Shown: piece by piece, positions 47,890 to 56,197 of the stretch
Layout: each line of letters opens with the position of its first letter
Position numbering within the stretch: position 1 is the stretch's first letter
From: Limosilactobacillus fastidiosus
Lineage (GTDB): Bacteria > Bacillota > Bacilli > Lactobacillales > Lactobacillaceae
Direction of reading: 5' to 3'
Length of the DNA stretch: 64,000 bases
Assembly: GCF_014145505.1 (NCBI RefSeq)
Contig: NZ_JACIUZ010000041.1
Coordinates: 1 to 64,000, forward strand
The notes under the pieces: generated by a model
Told to the model about the DNA's origin: nothing
Database searches by the model: none
What the model saw: only the letters and a program-made list of their open reading frames with translations
Made by a program: the position numbers and the translations under genes

Positions 47890-48026
47890 GAATAATAAAA
47901 AGATCGGCAATTTTGAAGTGCCTGAAGTGACCCCCTAAGTTGGATACTTCGTCCAACTTGGGGGGCACTTCAATGTCTAAAAATTCTAGGACACCTCATT
48001 TTTACCGTTCTTTTTATTATTCTTAA
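47886..48026. repeat. Nested inverted repeats between rarA and a convergent MFS gene
   Basis: Outer arms: perfect 18 bp, TTAAGAATAATAAAAAGA at 47886-47903 and its complement at 48009-48026, reaching the stop codons of both genes. Inner palindrome at 47933-47982: TGAAGTGACCCCCTAAGTT type arm with its near-complement around TACTTCG (21-22 bp arms, few mismatches). The outer pair looks like a bidirectional terminator whose loop was invaded; the inner one has TG...CA ends like an IS3-type miniature element. Origin is inferred. Confidence 0.7.
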
Positions 48027-49501
48027 ACTGTTTTTACTACGTGTTTCTTGCTCCTAATCCACATTACAACCACCATAATGAGTGAAATAATAATGAGGAC
48101 CAGGGCAGTGATAACGATATTTTGGTAACCACTATAGAGAATTTGGCGCATCTCCGGTAAAAGTGATGCTGGTAAACTACTAGCTGTCTTAGCGTTTGAC
48201 AGTTTATTCAGCATTCCCATCGTAATTCCCTGATAGTTATGGATTCCCTGTAACAGGGCATGATTAAGAATTACCCCATAGATCGCAGACATGAACGTTT
48301 GACTAAGGATCCGCATCAGGTAACCCATTGAAGTTGCAATTGGAACATCACGAAGTTCGGCATCAGTTTGAACATTGAGCTGTAAAATATTAAAGACCAG
48401 CCCAACACCAAATCCTTCAAAAGCACCAAGGACCATGATTAGCCAGAACGGTGTAGATTGACCACCAAGTAATAGTCCTAAAAAGGAAATGAAAATTGTA
48501 AAGGCTCCTAACCCAACAATCTCATATTTCGACCACCGATCCTGAACAAATGGAACAAGTTCTGAGCCAAGAAAATCAGTAATAGCACCCGGAATTTGAG
48601 TCATCCCACCAAGCAAAGCAGACAGACCTAAAAGCCCCTGAGCCCACATTGGAATATAAATAACAAAAGCAATAAATGAACCCCAGATAATAATGAATAG
48701 TATAAAATCAATCACTAATTCATGGTTCGTAAAAAGCCGATTAGGTACGATGGGATCCACTGCTCGTTGGTCGACCTTAACCATCCACAACAATAATGCT
48801 AATCCGATAATAACCAGCCCAAGGATAATCGGAAGCGATGCCACTCCAATTAGTTGAACAGCAATCAGAATCAACATTAAACTGCTAACTAAGAGTGTCG
48901 CTCCCAAGTAATCAATTGGCTTACCAGCTGCTTGCTTACTAACGTTCTGATAAAAAATTGTAATGATTGTAATTGCCACTAGCGCAATCGGAACATTAAC
49001 ATAAAATACCCAGTGCCAACTAAGGGCATCAACAATCCACCCACCAAGAAGCGGGCCAATAATTGAAGCAGTCCCAAAGCAGGCACTTGATAATCCAAGC
49101 ACGGTTGCACGTTTTTTCAAATTAGTATAGAGCTCCGCAAAAACAATAAAGGGAATGGTATTCATTCCTCCAGCACCAATCCCCATTATTGCTCGGGCAA
49201 TAATGAACCAGATAACATTAGGCGCAAGACCTTGAAAAATCGCACCAACCGCAAAGAGTGAAGTTGCACTAATATAGGCAACCTTATTTCCCTTGTGTTC
49301 ACCAAACTTACTCCATAGTGGAGTGGCAACCGCCATCCCAAATAGGAAGATTGCAACTATCCAGCCCATATATTGGAGAGCATGAAGGTCACTGGTAATT
49401 GCTGGTAAGGCTGTATTAACAATCGTTCCATCCATCCCTGCCATGATATTTGAGAGAAGTAATGCCCCAGTAACAATTATTCGCCGTTGTTCTAATTTCA
49501 A
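48023..49501 (-). CDS. DHA2 family MFS drug transporter
   Basis: About 492 residues with 14 membrane helices. MDGTIVNTALPAI near 22 and GPLLGGWIVDALSWHWVF near 150 (motif C) mark the EmrB/QacA type. TTG at 49501 follows GGGGAG; the longer reading runs through a terminator hairpin and is unlikely. No regulator is adjacent. Substrate unknown. Confidence 0.9.
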   Translation of the reverse strand: MKLEQRRIIVTGALLLSNIMAGMDGTIVNTALPAITSDLHALQYMGWIVAIFLFGMAVATPLWSKFGEHKGNKVAYISATSLFAVGAIFQGLAPNVIWFIIARAIMGIGAGGMNTIPFIVFAELYTNLKKRATVLGLSSACFGTASIIGPLLGGWIVDALSWHWVFYVNVPIALVAITIITIFYQNVSKQAAGKPIDYLGATLLVSSLMLILIAVQLIGVASLPIILGLVIIGLALLLWMVKVDQRAVDPIVPNRLFTNHELVIDFILFIIIWGSFIAFVIYIPMWAQGLLGLSALLGGMTQIPGAITDFLGSELVPFVQDRWSKYEIVGLGAFTIFISFLGLLLGGQSTPFWLIMVLGAFEGFGVGLVFNILQLNVQTDAELRDVPIATSMGYLMRILSQTFMSAIYGVILNHALLQGIHNYQGITMGMLNKLSNAKTASSLPASLLPEMRQILYSGYQNIVITALVLIIISLIMVVVMWIRSKKHVVKTV

Positions 49502-49527
49502 ATTCCCATCTCCCCTTAAATAAAGAT

Positions 49528-49557
49528 AGCGGGTCAGAAGTTTACGCTTCACCCGCT
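49528..49557. terminator. Hairpin between UDG and MFS genes
   Basis: AGCGGGTGAAG with CTTC-ACCCGCT around a six-base loop, T-rich tail (ATCTTTATTT) on the minus strand. It could end the UDG unit or attenuate the MFS gene 27 bases further on. Confidence 0.6.
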
Positions 49558-49635
49558 TTTCATTTACTCATTTAATTTTTACACAATAGCTAACCATAAA
49601 TTATACAGAGAGTATTTATTTGTAAAATCCAACCA

Positions 49636-50289
49636 TCAACTATTTATTTTTTTGATAATCTTACCTAATCGTTGCCAGTCTTCATAAACTGTTGATTCTA
49701 ATTTCCGACTATACAAGATAGCTGCGGGATGATACATCGGAACAAGGAGCGAATTAGTTGCTGCTAATTCATAACCACTCCCATCATTTTTCGCGTGCTG
49801 AATTGGTTGTTTTAAAAGATGACCATGAAGTTGCCCAATACCTACTTGTGAGCCAAGCAATCGCTGCAATGCAGTGTTACCAAGGGGCACGATTATTTTA
49901 GGCTGAACCTGCTCAAGCTCCCAATCAAAAAGGTTGGCAAATGCTAGAACCTCCTTCTTAGTTGGAGTCCGATTAGGCTTCTTCACTACTTGAGCACCAG
50001 TCTTTTTATCAGTGACCTTCTTAATTGAATAGGGGCGCTGACGGACAACACTAGTGATATAAACACTTTCTCTATCATAGCCAATCGTTGATAACATTTT
50101 CATCAGTTCTTTTCCAGATGCCCCTGAAAAAGGAATATTATGAACTTCTTCATGACGACCAGGAGCTTCCCCAACTAACATTAAATCTGGCCTTAGTTTC
50201 CCTTGACCCGGGGTAAAGCCAGCCAAATTATGGCCAACGACTCGTTCCTGAACTTCGTCTAAAAGTTCTTGTGGATATTGAATGATCAT
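49636..50289 (-). CDS. Uracil-DNA glycosylase family protein (family 4-like), without cysteines
   Basis: 217 residues. Motif GEAPGRHEE near 41-49 with PFSGASG near 55, and MYHPAAILYSR near 188 match family 4 UDGs. Family 4 enzymes normally hold a 4Fe-4S cluster with four Cys, yet this protein has no Cys in its whole length. It may therefore be a cluster-free variant. ATG follows GGGAGTG. It is 16 bases after a fused ThrE gene. Confidence 0.85.
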   Translation of the reverse strand: MIIQYPQELLDEVQERVVGHNLAGFTPGQGKLRPDLMLVGEAPGRHEEVHNIPFSGASGKELMKMLSTIGYDRESVYITSVVRQRPYSIKKVTDKKTGAQVVKKPNRTPTKKEVLAFANLFDWELEQVQPKIIVPLGNTALQRLLGSQVGIGQLHGHLLKQPIQHAKNDGSGYELAATNSLLVPMYHPAAILYSRKLESTVYEDWQRLGKIIKKINS

Positions 50290-50305
50290 CTAATCACTCC
50301 CGTAT

Positions 50306-51682
50306 TTAACCATTATGGCGCCACTTCGAATCAGTCAAAATTCGTGCAGCAATTAAGCCCATCGGCAAGAATACCACAATTAGCAACGCTTTCGTAATCC
50401 ACAATGCTCCAATACTAATGGATGTTAACCCCATATTATACATTGCTTGATACATATATAAACCAGGAACCATAATCACAATCGATGGGACGGTAATAGA
50501 AATTTGTGGATAGTGGATTTTCCGTTTAACAACAGAGGCAAGCAATCCAGCAATCAAGGCTCCAATAAATGCACACACTCCAGCAGGAATATGACTGTAA
50601 TCAACCAATTCAAGTCGAGTTGTATTTGCCACTGCCCCAATTAAGCCCGCAATTGTTGCCATCCTCGGTGTACTATTAAACATAATCGAGAAGCCGAAGA
50701 CACCACCAAAGCTTGTTACAACGCGTAATAGCATGAGCATCAATGATGACAACGGAAGAGCGTTTAATGTGCCTGGACGTAATTTCACTGCCATAGCAAC
50801 AATCCAGCCCACTAATGTCGCAACTACAATAATTGTAATTGCGTACGCTAAACGTTCAAGGCCCGACCTCATATCTAACTTTGAAATATCTAATCCACTT
50901 GTAATGAACGGGAAACCGGGAATAATAAAAAGCATCGCTCCAATATATCCGGTTTCATGGCGAGGACTAACATTAAATAACCACTGCATCCCAATAAAGG
51001 CAAAAAGGTAAAAAAGACAGGCAACTGCTACCCCAACAGATACACAAGCCAATAAAGTAATATGCCGATCGATTAACTTCCGTCGAACATAATTTCCCAG
51101 TCCTGCACCAAAAAAGCAACATGCCATTTCAACAGGGCCACCACCGAGCAAGAAAACGAAGCAACTACATGCTAGTGCAGCCGCTAAACCAACTTGAATC
51201 GGTGAATAGTTTCCTCGACTATGAGCAATTGTCTCGAGACGATTATGAATTTCACCAATTGTCAACTCACTACCATGTTCCCGGAATTCATCAATAAATC
51301 GTTCCATTTGTGATAGTTTACTGGTATTAATCCCCGTACTTGGTAAGGACAAAGCTTGAGTATAACTATGGTGCGCATCCATACAGGTATATTCAAGAGA
51401 AACTAGACCGATATCAGCTGAACAAGTCATTTTTAGTTCTCGCGCAACGGTATTCATTGAATCCCGTACTCGCCAGGCACCCGTTCCGTATGATAACATC
51501 ATTAACCCAATCCGGCCAACAATTGCCGCTCGCTCTACCAGGTTAGCTTCACCAGCTGACGTAAAGTTATCGTTAGTAAAGAAATCCTGCCAGGGAATGG
51601 CCATATGGTGGTGCGTTGAAATATGTTCCGCGGGTTCAAACCCCATTATCCCTTCAGTATCTTCTGAGTCACTTTTTTTCAC
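50306..51682 (-). CDS. Threonine/serine exporter, fused ThrE
   Basis: 458 residues containing both parts of ThrE: DUF1212 region (about 45-285, SYGTGAWRVRDSMNTVAREL near 65) and DUF3815 region (about 310-455, VPSIVIMVPGLYMYQAMYN near 405). Ten or so membrane helices. Start GTG follows GGAGGAAAG. The same window has a split version at 24195-25430. Confidence 0.92.
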   Translation of the reverse strand: MKKSDSEDTEGIMGFEPAEHISTHHHMAIPWQDFFTNDNFTSAGEANLVERAAIVGRIGLMMLSYGTGAWRVRDSMNTVARELKMTCSADIGLVSLEYTCMDAHHSYTQALSLPSTGINTSKLSQMERFIDEFREHGSELTIGEIHNRLETIAHSRGNYSPIQVGLAAALACSCFVFLLGGGPVEMACCFFGAGLGNYVRRKLIDRHITLLACVSVGVAVACLFYLFAFIGMQWLFNVSPRHETGYIGAMLFIIPGFPFITSGLDISKLDMRSGLERLAYAITIIVVATLVGWIVAMAVKLRPGTLNALPLSSLMLMLLRVVTSFGGVFGFSIMFNSTPRMATIAGLIGAVANTTRLELVDYSHIPAGVCAFIGALIAGLLASVVKRKIHYPQISITVPSIVIMVPGLYMYQAMYNMGLTSISIGALWITKALLIVVFLPMGLIAARILTDSKWRHNG

Positions 51683-51749
51683 GACTGCTTTCCTCCATCA
51701 ATTCCATTTGATTAAGTTCACATAAATCATTATACCGACCTTGTCAACT

Positions 51750-52637
51750 CTAGTTAGCAAGATGTATTTGTTTCATCCGTTTAATAAAGTCTTCTTCGGC
51801 ATCACTTAGGACATAGCCATCACGGATTACAATTGAAATGTAAAATCTTTCTGGAATTGGATCTAAGATATCTAACGCTTTGATTCCCGGCTCATTGGTT
51901 ACGGCATCCTTAACCATTAAACTGATTCCCTTACCTTGCCGAACAAGTTCCTTAATCCATGAAACGTTTGGCAAACGGTAAACAACGATTTGAGGTTTAA
52001 TCTGGGCATAGGTGCAATATGCTTGAAATGCCGACTGGTGAACATATTGTTGATCATAATTAATGAACTGTTGGTCAGCTAGTTCACCAAAATAAACAGC
52101 ATTCTTTTTAGCAAGGGGATTCTGATCACTGACAATCACCCCAAACGGGCGCGTTGTCATCAGTTCTGCAAAAACATCATCCTCATTAATTGGAGTCGTT
52201 GAACCAAGAATAGCAATATCAATTTCTCCTCTCCGTAACTGGTTAAGAAGATCATGGGAGCCAACAGAAGTTATTTGAAGGCGTGAAAGTAGATCACCAG
52301 AAAATTCTTCAACAATTTTCGAAATATACAATTTCCCAATAATTGGTGGCAAACCAAAGCGGATCTGTTTTTGGTTTGCTCGGTCGATCTCTTTCCGGGT
52401 TAAATCAATTTTGTCATTAATCAAAACGGCATTTTCATAGAGAAGCAGTCCGCTACGCGTAATCATTTTATCTCGATGGAAATGATTTTTCCGGATTAAT
52501 TGGGTATTAAACTCCCTTTCCAACCGTTGAATTGCTTGAGTAATGCTCGGTTGGGACACCTTAAATTTCTTAGCAACCCGTGTATAATTTTTATATTTAA
52601 CTAGAGCAACAAAATATTGTAAATCGCGGGTATTCAT
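51750..52637 (-). CDS. LysR family transcriptional regulator
   Basis: 295 residues: N-terminal helix-turn-helix (RVAKKFKVSQPSITQAIQRL near 20-39) and a periplasmic-binding-like effector domain (90-290). AAGGAAGGAAC precedes ATG. It lies near a dicarboxylate/fumarate operon, which makes a role in malate or fumarate metabolism likely, but it is separated by 650 bases and is not strictly divergent from the operon. Confidence 0.93.
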   Translation of the reverse strand: MNTRDLQYFVALVKYKNYTRVAKKFKVSQPSITQAIQRLEREFNTQLIRKNHFHRDKMITRSGLLLYENAVLINDKIDLTRKEIDRANQKQIRFGLPPIIGKLYISKIVEEFSGDLLSRLQITSVGSHDLLNQLRRGEIDIAILGSTTPINEDDVFAELMTTRPFGVIVSDQNPLAKKNAVYFGELADQQFINYDQQYVHQSAFQAYCTYAQIKPQIVVYRLPNVSWIKELVRQGKGISLMVKDAVTNEPGIKALDILDPIPERFYISIVIRDGYVLSDAEEDFIKRMKQIHLAN

Positions 52638-53011
52638 CTTTGTTCCTTCCTTTTCTCAATCCATAATCCTATCTTACGCCATAATAGAAGAAGACGGCAA
52701 GCACAGCATTTAGATTTAACTACCTATTCTTTACGATTCTTAGGAACTACGAGAATAAATATAGTTTTACTTCTAAGAAAAGTACCATCATAAAAATAGG
52801 AAATTTTTTATATTGTAGGTTTTATTAGAACAACTACTATTGCTAAATAATTTTATATTAAAGTACTAATTAAACAACATTTTATCTCTTAAAATGACTA
52901 CTAAATTATCAATAGTCTGATCTCGCAACTCCAGTCAGATTCTTATCCCCAAATTTAGTGAACAAACTCCACTAAATGATTTATGTTTTAAACATCATGA
53001 AGGAGATTATC

Positions 53012-53107
53012 ATGTTAAATAGTCAAGAAATCAAACTGATTGATACTTTAATCGCAAAAAGGATTATAAATATAGCAGAATTGACTTTTATATGTAGTAA
53101 TTATTAA
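53012..53107 (+). CDS. Candidate small protein, 31 residues
   Basis: ATG is preceded by GAAGGAGATTATC, an excellent Shine-Dalgarno at seven bases. The peptide begins MLNSQEIKLIDTLIAK and ends in a hydrophobic/aromatic part with one Cys. A strong terminator follows the stop by 13 bases. I do not recognise the product. Ribosome site plus terminator support a real gene or a leader peptide; coding by chance cannot be excluded. Confidence 0.45.
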   Translation: MLNSQEIKLIDTLIAKRIINIAELTFICSNY

Positions 53108-53120
53108 TATCGCTTACATA

Positions 53121-53168
53121 AAATATCCCCCAAAGATTTGAAGCAAAACCAATCCTTGGGGGATATTT
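53121..53168. terminator. Terminator after small candidate gene
   Basis: AAATATCCCCCAA with TTGGGGGATATTT, 13-bp perfect arms and further inner pairing. Confidence 0.8.
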
Positions 53169-53204
53169 GTATTTATGATATTTCAACTTTATTCATAATT
53201 AGTT

Positions 53205-53231
53205 AAAATATGCTTGGTATAAGCATATTTT
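53205..53231. terminator. Terminator of dicarboxylate operon
   Basis: AAAATATGCTT with AAGCATATTTT around GGTAT; T-run on both strands, about 60 bases after the transporter stop. Confidence 0.8.
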
Positions 53232-53288
53232 ATACAGCATAGCCGAAACGGACTCGATTACTAATCCATCACGGCTCATATCCTATTT

Positions 53289-54710
53289 TCACCACATTCC
53301 TATCAATTTCATCCAAAGGCTTCCAATACCAATCCAAACAACAAGGTAGAAGATCCCAAGGACAAAGTTGAGGGACCACCACTTAGATTGAGGAACATAA
53401 CCTGAACCGAAGAGGACTGGTGCAGGACCAGAAGCATAGTGGGTAGTTGATGCCATTAGGTTACCAAAGAACCCAAGCATCAATGCAGCTAACATTGGTG
53501 GTACATTTGCAGAAATTGCAACTGCTAAGAATGCACTGTACATTGCTGTAACGTGGGCAGTTGAACTTGCAAAGAGGTAGTGTGAGTAGAAGTAAGCAAC
53601 AATCAAAACGATTAATACAATTACCCAGTTCAAACCATGAAGGGAACTACCAACAGTCTTACTTAACCAAGGAATAAATCCTAATGCGGTTAATTGACCA
53701 GCCATCATAACAAGAACAGAGAACCAAGTTAATGTGTTCCATGCCCCAGTTTCGTGAAGGACATCTTGCCAACTCAAAACACCACAAAGAAGTAAAAGAC
53801 CAAGAGCGATAAATGCAGCTAAAGTAGCATCAATTCCGATAAAGCTTCCGACAATCCAGAGAACCAAGGCAATTACAAAGATAATAGCCATTAACTTTTC
53901 TGGAAGAGTCATTGGACCCATTTCTGAAAGTTGATCTTCTGCCCATTGCTTAGCATTTGGTGTTTCCTTGATTTCAGGCGGGTACATCTTGTAAATTAAC
54001 CAAGGTACAACAATTAAGGAAATAATACCAGGAACTAAAGCGGCTAAGAACCAACCAACCCAGGTAATGTTAACACCGTTACCTTTAGCGAGGGTTTGAA
54101 CTAGCGGATTAGCAGCCATTGCGGTCATGAACATTGCGGCAGTAATCATATCACCGTGGTATTCAGCAAAGATCAAAAATGAACCAATCTTTCGAGAAGT
54201 TCCCTTCTTAGGATCTGAACCAAATGATTGCGATAGTGCTTCAATAATTGGGTATAAAACACCACCAGCACGAGCGGTGTTACTTGGAGTTGCAGGTGCC
54301 AAGATTAAGTCAACACCAATCAATGAGTAAGCCAATCCCAATGTCCGCTTACCAAAGGCCTTAACGAAATTCAAGGCAATCCGACGACCAAGACCAGTCT
54401 TAATAAATCCCCGAGCAATGAAGAATGCCATTGCAATCATCCAGATTGAGGCATTCCCAAATCCAACAATTGCCTTTTCCATTGGTACCGTCTTTGTTAA
54501 TACCGTTAAGGCAAATGCAACAATTGATACCCCACCAATTGGTAGTGGGCGAGTAATACACGCAATGATTGTTGCCACGAATAAAGCAAACATGTGCCAA
54601 CCAGCAACAGGAACTTGGGCTGGCTTAATTGGCGTCATGAACCATAAAATTAAGCCAATAATAATGGGCCAAATAAACCCCTTATAATTTACGCTTTCTA
54701 ATTTTTTCAT
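53289..54710 (-). CDS. DASS family anion symporter (C4-dicarboxylate/citrate type)
   Basis: 473 residues with about 12-13 membrane helices, DASS/SLC13 family. Two related SNT-like motifs are visible: ATPSNTARAGG near 140-150 and ASSTAHVTAMY near 379-389. Likely imports or exchanges malate, fumarate, succinate or 2-oxoglutarate. It is the third gene of the fumC-frdA-transporter unit, 70 bases after frdA. Confidence 0.92.
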   Translation of the reverse strand: MKKLESVNYKGFIWPIIIGLILWFMTPIKPAQVPVAGWHMFALFVATIIACITRPLPIGGVSIVAFALTVLTKTVPMEKAIVGFGNASIWMIAMAFFIARGFIKTGLGRRIALNFVKAFGKRTLGLAYSLIGVDLILAPATPSNTARAGGVLYPIIEALSQSFGSDPKKGTSRKIGSFLIFAEYHGDMITAAMFMTAMAANPLVQTLAKGNGVNITWVGWFLAALVPGIISLIVVPWLIYKMYPPEIKETPNAKQWAEDQLSEMGPMTLPEKLMAIIFVIALVLWIVGSFIGIDATLAAFIALGLLLLCGVLSWQDVLHETGAWNTLTWFSVLVMMAGQLTALGFIPWLSKTVGSSLHGLNWVIVLIVLIVAYFYSHYLFASSTAHVTAMYSAFLAVAISANVPPMLAALMLGFFGNLMASTTHYASGPAPVLFGSGYVPQSKWWSLNFVLGIFYLVVWIGIGSLWMKLIGMW

Positions 54711-54779
54711 TTTTCCGTCCCTTATAGATAGTAATAATTACTTGTGGTGATTGCTTAACCACCAACGATCACTTTGCTT

Positions 54780-56168
54780 TTACAATTTCCGTGCGTAAAG
54801 GGTAACTTGTTGGCCAGCTTGACGACCAAAAACAATCGTTTCGGCAATTGAGTTACCGCCCACACGATTGTTACCATGGAGCCCACCTGCAACTTCACCG
54901 GCAGCAAAGAGTCCCTTAATGATGTCACCATTTCCGTCAAGTACTTGAGTTTTTGGCGTAATGTGAATTCCACCCATTGTGTAGTGGATAGCTGGAGCAA
55001 TGTGTATAGCAAAGAATCCTGGCTTAGTGATTCCGCGATCCATCCCTGTTGTTCGCTTAAATTCAGTATCGTTGTGTTCTTCAACTGCTTTGTTCCAAGT
55101 ATTAACAGTTTGTTGTAAGTTACTTGGATCCACATTGATTTTCTTTGCTAAATCCTCAATAGTGTCACCGTGAACAACTAAGCCCACCTTGTCATAGAAT
55201 TCAATTGCCTTAGCACGGTCACGAATTCCTTGATCAAATACTAAGTAAGCACTGTGTTCAGGCAATGCAGTAATCTTATTGGAAACGATCTTTCGTGTAT
55301 TCAATTCGTTAACGAATCGCTTACCTTCACTGTTAACCAAGATTGCTCCTTCACCACGAACAGCTTCTCCAATCAAGTAAACATGTGGGTTATCTTGTTG
55401 AACAGTTGGGTGAACTTGAACCAGGTTCATTTGCATTAATTCAGCACCAACGTTTTCTGCTAACTTCAAACCGTCACCAGTTGCGCCTGGTTGGTTAGTT
55501 GTCTTATAGCTTTCCAAGTCTGGGCGGAAACGTTTAATGTATTCCTTTGATGCACCAAAACCACCAGTAGCTAAGATGACAGCCTTAGCATTGATAATCT
55601 TTGTGATCCCCTCAGCGTTAACTTCAACTCCGTTAACACGACCATCTTCAGCTTGACGTAACTTAATAACCTTAGTCTTGTTGAAAACGGGAATTTCTTC
55701 CTTAGCAACTACATCTAACAAGCTCTTAACCAAGAAACCACCGATTGGCGCCATGCTTGCTGGGCGGTGTGTCCGCTTCTTAGACATCCCCCCCGTAACA
55801 GTGATGTCATCTAACTTAATGCCGTGATCACTTAACCAATCAATTGCTGGAGCAGTATGATAAACAAAGTATCCCAACATATCCTTATCATTTAGCCGAC
55901 CACCATCTTTATAGGTTTCGTGATAGAAATCAGCAACATTATCAATCACACCATGGTGAAGTTGAACATTGGTTTCAGCAGCATTCATTCCGGAAGATGC
56001 CCGGTTAGTGTTACCGCCAAGTTCTTCTTCCTTTTCTAATACAGCCACCTTCATCCCCAATTCGTTTGCTTGAATAGCGGCTGAGAGACCAGTTCCACCG
56101 GAACCAATAACTACAACGTCATAGTTATTTTCTAACTTACCAACAGATGTCGGTTGAAATTTAGCCAT
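54780..56168 (-). CDS. FAD-dependent fumarate reductase (flavocytochrome c-like)
   Basis: 462 residues: FAD-binding GSGGTGLSAAIQA near 22-34, LGGNTNRASSGMNA near 49-62, and the C-terminal GEVAGGLHGNNRVGGNS near 420. Active-site arginine region HRPAS near 136. It lacks the heme domain, the covalent-FMN domain and any signal peptide, so it is a cytosolic single-subunit reductase whose electron donor is not evident. Urocanate or other enoate reductase is an alternative, but fumarase next door favours fumarate. ATG follows AAGGAG. Confidence 0.9.
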   Translation of the reverse strand: MAKFQPTSVGKLENNYDVVVIGSGGTGLSAAIQANELGMKVAVLEKEEELGGNTNRASSGMNAAETNVQLHHGVIDNVADFYHETYKDGGRLNDKDMLGYFVYHTAPAIDWLSDHGIKLDDITVTGGMSKKRTHRPASMAPIGGFLVKSLLDVVAKEEIPVFNKTKVIKLRQAEDGRVNGVEVNAEGITKIINAKAVILATGGFGASKEYIKRFRPDLESYKTTNQPGATGDGLKLAENVGAELMQMNLVQVHPTVQQDNPHVYLIGEAVRGEGAILVNSEGKRFVNELNTRKIVSNKITALPEHSAYLVFDQGIRDRAKAIEFYDKVGLVVHGDTIEDLAKKINVDPSNLQQTVNTWNKAVEEHNDTEFKRTTGMDRGITKPGFFAIHIAPAIHYTMGGIHITPKTQVLDGNGDIIKGLFAAGEVAGGLHGNNRVGGNSIAETIVFGRQAGQQVTLYARKL

Positions 56169-56197
56169 TACGCAGTTCTCCTTTTCAATATTAATTT

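Larger units (their letters stand above)
52638..53288. other. 650-base interval between LysR gene and dicarboxylate operon
   Basis: Contains the LysR promoter region, a small hairpin ATTTAGTG/CACTAAAT near 52957-52979, a 31-codon candidate gene with its own terminator, the operon terminator at 53205-53231 and a 19-base motif at 53238-53256 that recurs at 58591-58609. Base composition is strongly AT-rich up to 53000. Confidence 0.6.
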
